The notes under the pieces were generated by a model. It did not search any database. It was not told the DNA's origin and saw only the letters and a program-made list of their open reading frames with translations. A stretch of DNA of 64,000 nucleotides, taken from JAPOUP01 sp965203605 (lineage in GTDB: Bacteria; Pseudomonadota; Alphaproteobacteria; Rhodobacterales; Rhodobacteraceae). Positions 1 through 8,784 of this stretch are shown here, one piece after another. The stretch's first letter is position 1. The number at the start of each line of letters is the position of its first letter. The stretch spans positions 3,534,001-3,598,000 of the forward strand of contig OZ241902.1 of assembly GCA_965203605.1 (NCBI GenBank), given 5' to 3'. The translations under genes were made by a program, and so were the position numbers.

Positions 1-939
1 CCCGGGGGCGAAATCCGGTGGACAGGGGCGTGGCTGCCAATCTGGCAGGCCCGTGGCGCTGCGCCAAGCGCGCGCGATATCGGCCCGGGTGGCGAACCAA
101 ACCCCTTCCTGCCGCAAGGCGTTGTCAAGAAACGCCTCCAGCCCGCCGATCCGCGCCGGGCGCCCAATGATCCGGGTGTGCAGTCCGATCGATAGCATGC
201 GCGGGACCTGTGCCGATTCTTTAAGCAGCCGGTCGAAAGCCGCGATACAGTAACGCGCGAAATCCTCGGCAAAGACGAAGCCGCCGGCATTGTGGAAACG
301 CATGTCATTGGTGTCGAAAGCATAGGGCAACACCACATGCGCACCCCGCGCCGTGTCCACGACATAGGGGATGTCGTCGTTATAGGCGTTGCTGTCATAA
401 AGGAATCCGCCCTGTTCGATCAGCAGGTCCCGCGTTCGCAGCGAGGTGGCCGAACGTGTGTGCCAGCCCAGGGGCGGCGCGCCGGCGGTGCGTTCAATGG
501 CTGCGACGGTGCGCGCGATCGCGGTGCGCTCAGTGGCGGCGTCGATATCGACATGCCGCTCCCACCGCCAGCCATGGGCTGAGACCTCGTGCCCATCCGC
601 CACGGCTTGTGCCGCGATCCAGGGTGTCACCTCCAGCGCGCGGCCGCAGGCGTTGAGCGTTGCCGGCAAGCAGCGGTCGCGCAGCGCGTCGCGGATCCGC
701 GGCCAGCCAGCGCGGGGGCCGTACTCGAAATGGCTCTCCATGCACAGATCGGGTGCGCCTTCGACTCGTTCGACGGCCTCATAGATATGCTCATTGCGGT
801 TATCGCCCGCGCGCAGGCTCAATTCGGCGCCTTCCTCGACATTCACGACAAGCGACACTGCCAGGCCTGCGCCGTTCGGCCACCGGATCGCGGGCGGACA
901 GCCCGCATAGCCAGCGAAGTCCCGCTCCGGTCCGCTCAT
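1..939 (-). CDS. Polysaccharide deacetylase-family protein (PuuE/allantoinase-like), 3' end outside window
   Basis: The frame is open for 313 codons from an ATG at 939 to the window edge, so the C-terminus is not seen. It reads like the polysaccharide deacetylase superfamily branch that includes PuuE-type allantoinases: an early VVNVEEGAE segment, then SAHGWRWERH and LSIGLHTRIIGRPAR, typical landmarks of that branch. Members hydrolyse C-N bonds such as N-acetyl groups or ureide rings, usually with a metal. The start overlaps the stop of the preceding BtpA gene (ATGA), so it is the last visible gene of a four-gene minus-strand operon with SIS and PfkB proteins. In that setting it may deacylate or open a nitrogen-containing product; the substrate is not deducible. 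Confidence 0.8.
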   Translation of the reverse strand, partial: MSGPERDFAGYAGCPPAIRWPNGAGLAVSLVVNVEEGAELSLRAGDNRNEHIYEAVERVEGAPDLCMESHFEYGPRAGWPRIRDALRDRCLPATLNACGRALEVTPWIAAQAVADGHEVSAHGWRWERHVDIDAATERTAIARTVAAIERTAGAPPLGWHTRSATSLRTRDLLIEQGGFLYDSNAYNDDIPYVVDTARGAHVVLPYAFDTNDMRFHNAGGFVFAEDFARYCIAAFDRLLKESAQVPRMLSIGLHTRIIGRPARIGGLEAFLDNALRQEGVWFATRADIARAWRSATGLPDWQPRPCPPDFAPG

Positions 940-1721
940 GCGGGGACCCGTGCCGCGTTCTTGAAGCGGCGGCAGAGGTCGACATCCCACCGCAGCAGAT
1001 ACTCGGGTCCCGCATCGCTTCGCATCAGTGCGCTGCTGACGATCACGCCATCGGCAGCCATGGCATCTGCGGCATTGGCTTCGGTCACCCCGCGGCCGAT
1101 CTGGATCGGCCGGCAGATGCCCTTGCCGCGCAGCGCACCAATGCGGTTCAACATTTCCGAAATGCTGTTGCCGGTGATGATCAGCCCGTCGGCGTCCGAT
1201 TTGACCGCCCAATTCGCCCCGAAAGCATGGCTTTCGTCGGAGATCGGAACCGCCGTGTGGTTATACGCATCGGCCAAGAGCATGATGTCCGTACGGCGCA
1301 GCGCGACCCGAGGGGCCACAGCCTCGGCCGCCAATCCGTTGCGCAGGTTCTGGGCGGTCAACGCGCCGCCGACAAAGACATTCAGGCGCACGAAATCCGC
1401 GCCGGCGGCATGCGCCACCGACAGCGCCGCGATCGGGTCTTGCGCCCCAATGATGATGCCGAATCCGAGCTGCGGCAGCTCGGTCCGGCTCAACCGGCCC
1501 AAAGCCGCCAGCAGCGCCAAGCTGTAGGGCGCGGCTGGACCGGCGGTCTTGGCCTGGTTCCGCAGTTTGACCCAAGGGATGCCAGCCTCGGCGAAAACCC
1601 AGGCAATGGCAAGCGCGTACCCTTCGTGCCAAGCGACTGAGAGATGGCGTTTGAGCGTGAAATCGGGCAGGTGTAGGGCGGCGATGATCGGTTCGGGATG
1701 ATCGAAGAGGTTCAAAGACAT
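936..1721 (-). CDS. BtpA/SgcQ family TIM-barrel protein
   Basis: 261 aa. The opening IIAALHLPDF, the central GADFVRLNVFVGG and the late DGVIVSSALM segments are characteristic of the BtpA/SgcQ family, predicted phosphate-binding barrels. Founding members were linked to photosystem I assembly, but most bacterial ones sit in sugar catabolic operons (SgcQ) with unknown activity. Its start overlaps the end of the upstream kinase by 10 bases and its stop overlaps the start of the deacetylase-like gene, so translation is probably coupled. Inference: it acts on a phosphorylated intermediate made by the neighbouring PfkB kinase. Family assignment is fairly secure, reaction unknown. Confidence 0.8.
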   Translation of the reverse strand: MSLNLFDHPEPIIAALHLPDFTLKRHLSVAWHEGYALAIAWVFAEAGIPWVKLRNQAKTAGPAAPYSLALLAALGRLSRTELPQLGFGIIIGAQDPIAALSVAHAAGADFVRLNVFVGGALTAQNLRNGLAAEAVAPRVALRRTDIMLLADAYNHTAVPISDESHAFGANWAVKSDADGLIITGNSISEMLNRIGALRGKGICRPIQIGRGVTEANAADAMAADGVIVSSALMRSDAGPEYLLRWDVDLCRRFKNAARVPA

Positions 1722-2734
1722 GGGCTGGAATCCTCTTGCAATGCGGCGCGTGCCGCAGGTCTGTCGGTGGGCAGGGCGGCGGCGGCGCCAAAGCTAGCGA
1801 CAACGCGGGCGGCAGAGATCGCCCCGAACCGAGCCGCCTTTGCCGGGTCGCCGGTCTCCACTAGCCCGGCCAGAAATCCGCCGCAGAAACCGTCACCCGC
1901 TCCAGTGGGGTCGTGGGTCTCGACGCACTGCGCCGGCACCGCGATGGCGGCCTCGGCCGCACGGTCCCAGACCAGCACACCCTTAGGTCCCATCTTGACG
2001 GCCACCGCGCCGGGGCAGCGTGCGGCGAGGGCCCGCAGGGCTTCGGCCGGCTGCGCCCCCGGCATCAGTGCGCGCAATTCCACTTCGCTGGGAAGGAACG
2101 CCGTCAGCCGAGCCAGGATCGGAGTGAGCGTACCGAGGTCGAGATCAGCCAGTTGCCACCCGGGATCGGCGGTGACGACAGCGCCCCTCGGGGAGAAGAG
2201 GTCCAACATCTCGCGCATCACTTCTGGTGCGCTGGGGGCAAGATGAACGCCGCGCACGCCGTGCCAAGCCTCGGGCACCTGTGCCGCGCACAAAGGATGC
2301 TGCTCCCGAAACTCGGAATAGCCGATCTCCTTCGGCGCATCGCGGGCCTGCAGCCGGGCACGCCATGCGGTGACCTGCTCGGGCGAAAGTCGGTCGGTTG
2401 GAAAGCCCGCCGCTGCAAGCGCCACACCTGGCGCCGTCAGCCCCTCGTCCCGGCGGCCGGCGCCGTCATAAAGAAACCAGCTGCCCGCCGTCAGCGCCTC
2501 CTCGGACCAGACCACGCCTGACAGGTCGACCCCGCCCGCTCGCAACCGCCGGATCGTCTCCTGCGGGTAACTTGCCACTGCGCAGCTGACCAGCCCGACC
2601 CGGTCCACCCAATTGAGCGCACCGACGGCGGAAAAGGCGCCATTGCCGCCGGCCACATCCAGCGCGACGGTGCCGTCAGCGGCGACGACATTGTCCACCG
2701 TCAACCCACCGACCGTGACTAGATCGGGCGTCAC
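1712..2734 (-). CDS. PfkB-family carbohydrate kinase
   Basis: 340 aa from a GTG start one base after the stop of the SIS gene. The C-terminal PfkB signature is plain: HDPTGAGDGFCGGF, with the catalytic base expected at the Asp of GAGD, after a long alpha/beta Rossmann-like body. The N-terminal GGLTVDNVVA and AGGNGAFSAV match substrate-side elements of ribokinase-like enzymes. The frame is open further upstream (to about 3007), but that stretch lies inside the SIS gene, and the coupled GTG is the better start. With the SIS protein it resembles FrlD/FraD kinases, which phosphorylate fructosamines at C6 before a deglycase cleaves them. Substrate is inferred from context only. Confidence 0.85.
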   Translation of the reverse strand: MTPDLVTVGGLTVDNVVAADGTVALDVAGGNGAFSAVGALNWVDRVGLVSCAVASYPQETIRRLRAGGVDLSGVVWSEEALTAGSWFLYDGAGRRDEGLTAPGVALAAAGFPTDRLSPEQVTAWRARLQARDAPKEIGYSEFREQHPLCAAQVPEAWHGVRGVHLAPSAPEVMREMLDLFSPRGAVVTADPGWQLADLDLGTLTPILARLTAFLPSEVELRALMPGAQPAEALRALAARCPGAVAVKMGPKGVLVWDRAAEAAIAVPAQCVETHDPTGAGDGFCGGFLAGLVETGDPAKAARFGAISAARVVASFGAAAALPTDRPAARAALQEDSSPCL

Positions 2735-2735
2735 C

Positions 2736-3848
2736 TCACAGCCCGAGCCGCGGTGCGCCAAGGCCCAACGCGTCGCGTTCGACCGCGGCGTGGTAGCCGA
2801 AAAGATGCAGCGGCACGCTATAGACGATGGGGGCCGTTTCCGCTGGAACCGGCGGCAGATGCCAGGCCACATCGACGATCTCGGCGATCTCAGTCTCCCC
2901 CTCGGGGACCAGCGCCACGCAATAGCCCTCGCAGCCCTGCGACATGATCGCGGTTTCCAGCGCCCTTGCGTGGCTGGCCTTATCGGCGGCGACCATGAAC
3001 AGCGCATCGCCCGCCTTTTGCGTGCGGTAGTGGTGATATTCCTCCAAGGGGAAGGAATAGGCGTGGATCGGTGCCAGTTCCTTCAGCTTGGCCGCGCCAA
3101 ACTCGGCCGGAGCGAAATAGGGGCCAGTGCCGGTGGTCAGCACCAGATCGACGCAGGCGAGATGTTTGGCAACCTGTTTGGCCGGTTCATAAAAGGCGTG
3201 CGCCACGACATCCACTTGCTCGGGCAGCGCGTCCAGCGCCGCCTCGAGTGCCGAGGCGTCGCCGCCCTGGGCCCGTTGCACCGCCGCGGCCACCGCCAGC
3301 ATCAGCGCCATCGCTGCGGTGCTCGATTGCGTGGGCCAGCCGCCCCGCGTGGCGTGAATATGCAGTGCACCCGGGCATTGCTCCATCAGCGGAGAGGCAA
3401 GCGTATTTGACAAGCCGATCGTATAAGCTCCGCGCTCGGCCGAGCCGATCAGCCCGTCGATCACCGGCTCGGTCTTGCCCGAGGAACTGAGGCCGATCAC
3501 CACTGTCTCAGCGTCGATCGTATGAAGCCCATAGGTGGCGAAATCGAACGCCTCGACCGGCTCGCAGGGTGCACCAAGCGCGGCCTCCAGCGCCGGACGC
3601 ACGCCATGCCCGGCGATCCAACTGTCGCCGCAGCCGATGGTGACGACGCGGCGGATGGCTCGGTTTGCAAGGACGCGCCCGATGGCGGCCAAAGGCTCGG
3701 CATTCGCCGCAACTGTGGCGCGGATGGCCTTGCCTTGAGTCATCATCTCGCGCTCGGTTAACGCCACGCGGCGAAAGCGCTCCGGATCGCCTGCGGCATC
3801 CGAAGAGGACTCGCGTCGGATTCCCTTCAATCGTTGCTCGAAACTCAT
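2736..3848 (-). CDS. SIS-domain sugar isomerase/deglycase (FrlB/FraB-like)
   Basis: 370 aa. The ATG at 3848 has a good ribosome site (AGGAG, about 7 bases upstream). Two SIS domains: the first carries GCGDSWIAG (about 72-80) and GLSSSGKTEPV (about 119-129), the Ser-rich phosphosugar loop; the second begins with TGTGPYFAPAEFGAAK. In FraB-type deglycases a Glu and a His 16 residues apart are catalytic as I recall; here Glu257 (KLKE) and His273 (EEYHH) have that spacing. First gene of the minus-strand operon, followed by a PfkB kinase as in frl/fra loci. Probable role: cleaving a 6-phosphofructose-amine into glucose-6-phosphate and an amine or amino acid. GlmS-like isomerase or AgaS-type deaminase remain alternatives. 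Confidence 0.8.
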   Translation of the reverse strand: MSFEQRLKGIRRESSSDAAGDPERFRRVALTEREMMTQGKAIRATVAANAEPLAAIGRVLANRAIRRVVTIGCGDSWIAGHGVRPALEAALGAPCEPVEAFDFATYGLHTIDAETVVIGLSSSGKTEPVIDGLIGSAERGAYTIGLSNTLASPLMEQCPGALHIHATRGGWPTQSSTAAMALMLAVAAAVQRAQGGDASALEAALDALPEQVDVVAHAFYEPAKQVAKHLACVDLVLTTGTGPYFAPAEFGAAKLKELAPIHAYSFPLEEYHHYRTQKAGDALFMVAADKASHARALETAIMSQGCEGYCVALVPEGETEIAEIVDVAWHLPPVPAETAPIVYSVPLHLFGYHAAVERDALGLGAPRLGL

Positions 3849-3940
3849 ATCACTCTCCTCACTCTCCGTGCTTGGCGGTTTGGTATTTGCGGGTGCGCGA
3901 AAGGGCTGGCACGGCCGCGTCGTTTTCGATATTCTCCATA
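3849..3940. promoter_or_regulatory. Divergent intergenic region between SIS operon and DeoR gene
   Basis: This 92-base gap separates the minus-strand SIS operon from the plus-strand DeoR gene, so it must hold the operon promoter and probably the DeoR operator. The SIS ribosome site is at its left edge. I could not pick out an unambiguous -35/-10 pair or palindrome. Confidence 0.5.
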
Positions 3941-4774
3941 ATGAAGGAAAACGCAAGCAGCAGAAAGGCAAGCAGTGTGGAAAAGGTGCAAAATACTCCC
4001 TTGCTGTACCGCCATCAGCGGATTCTCGAGATCCTTGATGACGAGCGCATGGCCAAGGTCGCCCGCCTATCCCAAGCCTTGGGCGTGTCGGCGGTAACCA
4101 TCCGGTCCGATCTTGATTCGCTGGAAAAGAAATTGCTGCTGCGCCGAGTTCGCGGCGGTGCGATGGCGGTGCAGCGGGCCCGGTTCGAGCGCCCGGTGGA
4201 CATGCCCATCCGGAGTTTCACGGCCGAGAAAGAGCGGATCGGGGCCATAGCGGCCGGGATGGTGCGCAGCGGCGAAACCATCATCCTAGATGCCGGCACC
4301 ACGACGCTGGCCATGGCTATGGCGCTGCCGCAAGAGCTGCGGGACCTAGTCGTCATCACCTCCAGCCTCGACATCGCCATTACGCTGCACATGCATCCGG
4401 GTGCCTCGGTCATGGTAACTGGCGGAAAACTAAAGGAATCTGGACGAAACCCGCATTCGCGCTCTCTGGTGCCGCCCTTTGCCGGGCTGCTTCTGGAGCA
4501 ACTCAACGCCGATTGCGCTTACCTCTGTTGCGCGGGCATCGACGCCGTGCGTGGCTTCACCAATGCGCATCTGGAGGAGGTCGAGGTCAAGCGGGCCATG
4601 ATTGCCGCCGCACGGCGCACGGTGATGCTGGGGGACCGCGGAAAAATCGGTCATGTGGCTGGCGCACGGATCGCCACAACGCGCGAGGTCGCCGCCCTTG
4701 TCACTGACCGCAAGGCTGCGCCTACCGATGTCTCGGCGCTGGAACAGGTCGGCACCGAGGTGATTCTCGTCTGA
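3941..4774 (+). CDS. DeoR/GlpR-family transcriptional regulator
   Basis: 277 aa from ATG 3941; a GTG at 3977 is an alternative start that trims an unusual basic leader. The N-terminal helix-turn-helix reads RHQRILEILDDE then LGVSAVTIRSDLDSLE, the classical DeoR pattern. The C-terminal sensor domain has the phosphosugar-binding features of the family (LDAGTTTLAMA and the later GIDAVRGFTNAHLEEVEVKRAM). DeoR proteins usually repress sugar catabolic operons and release DNA on binding a phosphorylated sugar. Placed between the divergent enzyme operon and the ABC transporter genes, it probably controls both, sensing the kinase product. Family call strong, effector inferred. Confidence 0.9.
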   Translation: MKENASSRKASSVEKVQNTPLLYRHQRILEILDDERMAKVARLSQALGVSAVTIRSDLDSLEKKLLLRRVRGGAMAVQRARFERPVDMPIRSFTAEKERIGAIAAGMVRSGETIILDAGTTTLAMAMALPQELRDLVVITSSLDIAITLHMHPGASVMVTGGKLKESGRNPHSRSLVPPFAGLLLEQLNADCAYLCCAGIDAVRGFTNAHLEEVEVKRAMIAAARRTVMLGDRGKIGHVAGARIATTREVAALVTDRKAAPTDVSALEQVGTEVILV

Positions 4775-4910
4775 TGTGTGCCGCTGCTGCTTGAGGCGTT
4801 GCTTCTGGACTGCTGTGTTTTTGATTTTTTTACTTGCGTAAGGAAATGAAATCGGCTTTCAATGATGATACGCCGAGTTTCGGCAGAAAAAAGTTGAAAG
4901 GGAGACCACA
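4775..4910 (+). promoter_or_regulatory. Leader region of the ABC transporter operon
   Basis: 136 bases between the DeoR stop and the binding-protein start. It holds an AT-rich stretch with T-runs (about 4817-4830), unlike the flanking coding DNA, which could be a terminator after the regulator gene or promoter DNA for the transporter. A clear ribosome site (AAGGGAG) lies just before the ATG at 4911. No clear hairpin was found. Confidence 0.4.
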
Positions 4911-5960
4911 ATGCACCTGACCCGAAGAACTGTCCTAGGCAGCCTGGCGGCTGCCACAGCGCTGACCAGCCCGACCGTCCTGAAGGCTCAGACCCGCGAG
5001 CTTGTCATGGTCGGCTACGGCAACGATTCCGACGCCCCGCTCATCGCCGCCGGAGAAGAACTGGGCCGCCGCAACCCCGGCGTGTCGCTGCAAGTGATCG
5101 GCGGCTTGTCGGCCGAGGCGCTGGCGCAGATCAAGGCCGCGCGGGGCAAGTCGCCCTATGACCTGGCGGTGATGGGCTCGCCCGCGATCATCAACGCGCT
5201 GGCCGAGGATGTGCTGGTTCCGCTGGATTTCTCGCAGATCCCGAACGCGGCCAATGTGGACCCGAAATTCCCGCCATACGGCTATGATGTCGGCCAGCCG
5301 ATTTGGTTCGAAGGCATCGGCGTCGCCTATGACACTACCAAAATCTCCACGCCGCCTACCACTTGGAAGGAGCTGTGGAGCGGCTCCTATAACGGGCGCA
5401 TCGGCATGTGCCGCCCGCAGTCTAATCTGGGTCTGGGCGTGCTGGCAGCCACCAGCGAGGCCTTCGGCATGCCTCAGGACGACATGGAGTTCGCCCTGAA
5501 CAAATGGTTGGAACTAGACCCGCTGGTCGGCCGGTCGCCGCCGCTTTTGCAGCAGATGATCGAGCGCGGTGAGGTGGATCTGGCACCGCTTTGGCACGTC
5601 AACTCGGCGCTGGCCGCCAATTCGGGCCTGCCGATCGGCTACACCAAGATCACCGGGCCGGGGCCGCTGATGCTGCCCACCAATATCGTGCATTTCGTCA
5701 ACACGCAGGAGGGCACCGCCGATCTGGTGCATGAGTTCGCCGACATCCTGCTGACGCCCGAGATCCAATCAATGGCCGGCAGTGCGCCGATTTATTTCGG
5801 CACCGTCGTCAAGGGCATCGAAGTGCCGACCGAGGCTGCACCTTATGTGCCCTCTACGCCTGAGGAACTGGCCACGACGACTTCGCTGCAATGGCCCGAC
5901 TTCGCGCCGCTGCGCGGCCAAACGGTGGAAACTTTCGACCGCATGTTTGCCGCGTCATGA
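4911..5960 (+). CDS. ABC transporter substrate-binding protein (PotD/opine type) with Tat-like signal
   Basis: 349 aa. The N-terminus HLTRRTVLGSLAAATALT has a twin-arginine followed by a hydrophobic segment, with likely cleavage near LKAQT, so the product is periplasmic and may use the Tat route. The body resembles the extracellular binding proteins of spermidine/putrescine and Agrobacterium opine importers (YDLAVMGSPA, WFEGIGVAYDTTK, GEVDLAPLWHVNS). First gene of a transporter operon completed by an ATPase and two permeases. Given the divergent SIS/PfkB enzymes, the ligand is plausibly an amino-sugar conjugate (Amadori compound or opine) rather than a polyamine; that is inference. Confidence 0.85.
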   Translation: MHLTRRTVLGSLAAATALTSPTVLKAQTRELVMVGYGNDSDAPLIAAGEELGRRNPGVSLQVIGGLSAEALAQIKAARGKSPYDLAVMGSPAIINALAEDVLVPLDFSQIPNAANVDPKFPPYGYDVGQPIWFEGIGVAYDTTKISTPPTTWKELWSGSYNGRIGMCRPQSNLGLGVLAATSEAFGMPQDDMEFALNKWLELDPLVGRSPPLLQQMIERGEVDLAPLWHVNSALAANSGLPIGYTKITGPGPLMLPTNIVHFVNTQEGTADLVHEFADILLTPEIQSMAGSAPIYFGTVVKGIEVPTEAAPYVPSTPEELATTTSLQWPDFAPLRGQTVETFDRMFAAS

Positions 5961-5996
5961 TGCAGGAGACCACCGATTTTTTTTGAGGGATCGGGC

Positions 5997-7037
5997 ATGG
6001 CCGCCCCGGTGCTGCGCATCGGGGCGGTTTCCAAGTGCTTCGGGGCGATCACAGTCCTGAAGGATTGTTCGCTTGATGTCGCCGAAGGTGAGATTGTCAC
6101 CCTGTTGGGCGCTTCGGGCTGCGGCAAGACCACGCTCCTGCGCTGCATCGCAGGGTTCTGGGATGCCGAGGAAGGCGCCATCGAGATCGATGGGAACGAT
6201 GTCGGCAAATTGTCGGTCAACCGCCGCCCTGTCGGCGTGGTATTCCAAAGCTACGCACTTTTCCCGCATCTGACCGTGGCCCGTAATGTCGGCTATGGGC
6301 TGCGCATGCGCGGCGTGTCCCGGCGTGAGATCGACACCCGCGTGGCGGAGGTGTTGGAGACGGTGTCGCTTTCCGATTTCGCTGATCGCTATCCGGCCCA
6401 GCTTTCGGGCGGTCAGCAGCAGCGCGTCGCGGTAGCGCGGGTGCTGGTGTTGCAGCCGCGAGTGCTGCTTCTGGATGAGCCGTTCAGCGCCTTGGATGCC
6501 AAGCTGCGCGGCGCCATGCAGGTGGAGCTGCGGCAGTTGATCAAACGGCTTGGGTTGACCGCGATCTTCGTCACCCATGACCAAGAAGAGGCGCTGACGA
6601 TGTCAGATCGCATCGCAGTGATGCGCGCGGGCCGGATCGAGCAGGTCGCCGCCCCGGATACGGTCTTCGACCACCCGGCTACCGCCTATGTCGCCGATTT
6701 CATCGGAACGTCGAATTTCTGGGAGGCGCAGGCCCGCGACGGTCAGGTCGCGCTGCCCGACGGCCAGACGGCGCAGACGCAGCTGAGCGGCAAGTTGCAG
6801 GTGATGATCCGACCGCACAATCTGCGCGTGACACCCGAGGAGGCGAGTCCCTGGCGCGGGACGGTCTCGTTCCACCGGACGATCGGTGCACTGATCGAAT
6901 ACCATGTTGAATTGCCGGAAGGGACGACCGTGCGGGTGGCAGCCATGCGGCAGGACTGTTCCCGCCCGCTGCAATCGGGCGCGGCGGTCAGCCTGTCGGT
7001 CATCGATCCAGCCTATTGCGCGTTCTATCCGGTCTGA
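5997..7037 (+). CDS. ABC transporter ATP-binding protein (PotA type)
   Basis: 346 aa. Walker A GASGCGKTT near residues 38-46, Q-loop VVFQSYALFPHLT, signature LSGGQQQRVA, Walker B VLLLDEPFSALDAKLR and switch His in FVTHDQEEA are all present, so the ATPase is intact. A C-terminal TOBE-like domain follows from about residue 240 (VMIRPHNLRV), as in PotA/UgpC-type importers. Its stop TGA shares a base with the ATG of the first permease (TGATG), indicating coupling. It powers import of the ligand captured by the upstream periplasmic protein. Confidence 0.93.
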   Translation: MAAPVLRIGAVSKCFGAITVLKDCSLDVAEGEIVTLLGASGCGKTTLLRCIAGFWDAEEGAIEIDGNDVGKLSVNRRPVGVVFQSYALFPHLTVARNVGYGLRMRGVSRREIDTRVAEVLETVSLSDFADRYPAQLSGGQQQRVAVARVLVLQPRVLLLDEPFSALDAKLRGAMQVELRQLIKRLGLTAIFVTHDQEEALTMSDRIAVMRAGRIEQVAAPDTVFDHPATAYVADFIGTSNFWEAQARDGQVALPDGQTAQTQLSGKLQVMIRPHNLRVTPEEASPWRGTVSFHRTIGALIEYHVELPEGTTVRVAAMRQDCSRPLQSGAAVSLSVIDPAYCAFYPV

Positions 7038-7969
7038 TGGCAGCGACGGTGCTTCCCGACCCCGTCCAGCGGGTCAGCCTGTCCGTGCAGGTGCTCGACA
7101 AGCTTCTGTCCGGCCGCGGCATCTGGCCGGCGGTGCCGGCGATCATCGTGTTGACGACCGTCGCGGTCATCCCCTTTGTGATCCTGTTGTCCCTGGGCTT
7201 CTCCGACATCGTGGTGTCGCGCGGCGCGATCGTGTCGCAGACCTTTTCGATGACGCATCTGACCAACGCGCTGACCGACCAGCTTTATTGGACAACCTTC
7301 CAGCGGTCGCTGTCTCTAGCGCTTAACACCACGTTGCTTTGCCTGCTCTTAGGCTATCCTGTGGCCTATCTGTTCCTGATCGGCGGCAAATGGATCCGGC
7401 GGCTGATCCTGATCCTGACCATCGCGCCCTTGCTGACAAGCGGCATCGTGCGGACCTATGCCTGGCTGGTGATCCTTGGAGGGCGCGGCGTGGTGAACAC
7501 CACCTTGATGAATCTCGGACTGATCGATCAGCCGTTGCGGATCATGAACACCCATTGGGCGGTGCTGATCGGTATGGTACAGATCCACCTGCCGGTGATG
7601 ATCCTGCCGCTGATTGCGGTGATGAGCCGACATGAGGGCGGGCTGGTGGAAGCCTCGGCCAATCTCGGCGCGTCCCGGCTGGGCACGCTGCGCACGGTGA
7701 TCCTGCCGCTCAGCGCACCGGGCATCGGTACCGGGGCGGCGCTGGTATTCACTCTGAGCTACACGACCTTTGTGGTGCCGCAGATTCTGGGCGGCGGCAA
7801 TTACCTCAACGCCGCCACGATGATCTATGAACAGGTGGTCTTCTCACTGGAATGGAGCAAGGGGTCGGTCAGTTCGCTGATCCTGATGGTGACCTGCCTG
7901 ATCGTGCTGGTGGCGATTGCGATGCTGACCAACTTCTTTACCCGCTGGACGAAAGTGCGCGAAGCATGA
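7037..7969 (+). CDS. ABC transporter permease (PotB type)
   Basis: 310 aa from the ATG overlapping the ATPase stop. It has about six hydrophobic segments and the EAA loop near residues 205-225 (GGLVEASANLGASRLGTLRT), which docks the ATPase. The arrangement matches the PotB-like partner of polyamine/opine importers. It ends in an ATGA overlap with the second permease. The frame stays open 21 bases upstream, but the overlap start is preferred. Confidence 0.9.
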   Translation: MAATVLPDPVQRVSLSVQVLDKLLSGRGIWPAVPAIIVLTTVAVIPFVILLSLGFSDIVVSRGAIVSQTFSMTHLTNALTDQLYWTTFQRSLSLALNTTLLCLLLGYPVAYLFLIGGKWIRRLILILTIAPLLTSGIVRTYAWLVILGGRGVVNTTLMNLGLIDQPLRIMNTHWAVLIGMVQIHLPVMILPLIAVMSRHEGGLVEASANLGASRLGTLRTVILPLSAPGIGTGAALVFTLSYTTFVVPQILGGGNYLNAATMIYEQVVFSLEWSKGSVSSLILMVTCLIVLVAIAMLTNFFTRWTKVREA

Positions 7970-8784
7970 TCAAGGCCCTGCGCACCGCGTCGCTCGGCGA
8001 CATTCTTGGGATTGGGTTGATGCTATTCATCGCGGTCCTTTCGCTGCTGTTGCTGATCGCGCCCTCGATCATCGTGGTCATCATCTCCTTTGATACGCGC
8101 GCCTTTATCAGCTTCCCACCCGAGGGGTTCACCCTTCGCTGGTATGCCGAGGTCTTTGAGCAGACCGAGCTCGTGGGCGCGATGTGGACCAGTCTGAAAG
8201 TGGGGCTGATGGTCACCGCGCTGTGCATCCTGTTGGGCGTGCCCACGGCGCTGGCCTGTGTGCGCGGCAAGTTCCGCGGCACCACGGCACTGTCGGTCTT
8301 CGTTCTGGTGCCGCACATGGTGCCGGGCATCGTGCTGGGTGTTGCCGTGCTTTTTGCCGGGGCGCTGGTGGGAGTGTCGCCGTCGATCTGGCTACAGGCA
8401 ATCTCGATCACGGTCTTCATCATGGCGGTCATGGTGCGCACGGTGCAAAGCCGGCTGGTCCGGCTTGATCCGTCGCTGGAGGAGGCTGCCACCAATCTCG
8501 GCGCGACCTCGTTCCAGAGCTTGTGCACCGTCACCTTCCCGCTGCTGCTGCCGGCGATCCTTGCCGGGGCGGTCTTCACCTTCGTCGAAGGGTTCGACAA
8601 TCTGTCGGTGGCGATCTTCACCCATGGCTTCCGCGACAGGCCGCTTCCGGTGGAGCTGCTGGCGCTGGTGCAATACACCTCCACACCGCTGGTCGCGGCG
8701 GTCTCCGGCGTGCAAATCCTGCTGGCGATCATGGCGCTTGTAGCGGTGTCGATGAGCATTGGGCTCGATAAGGTCAACCAATAA
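7966..8784 (+). CDS. ABC transporter permease (PotC type)
   Basis: 272 aa, beginning at the ATG within the ATGA overlap with the first permease. Multiple transmembrane helices (LMLFIAVLSLLLLIAPSIIV at the N-terminus) and an EAA loop (DPSLEEAATNLGATSFQS) identify the second membrane subunit. Last gene of the DeoR-ABC transporter unit. No strong terminator hairpin was recognised in the first bases after the stop. Confidence 0.9.
   Translation: MIKALRTASLGDILGIGLMLFIAVLSLLLLIAPSIIVVIISFDTRAFISFPPEGFTLRWYAEVFEQTELVGAMWTSLKVGLMVTALCILLGVPTALACVRGKFRGTTALSVFVLVPHMVPGIVLGVAVLFAGALVGVSPSIWLQAISITVFIMAVMVRTVQSRLVRLDPSLEEAATNLGATSFQSLCTVTFPLLLPAILAGAVFTFVEGFDNLSVAIFTHGFRDRPLPVELLALVQYTSTPLVAAVSGVQILLAIMALVAVSMSIGLDKVNQ

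Noticed and set aside
1261..2521. Several 180-200 codon frames on both strands opposite the BtpA and kinase genes
   Set aside because: Shadows produced by high GC; Arg/Pro-rich translations with no motifs, while the minus-strand genes show clear family signatures.
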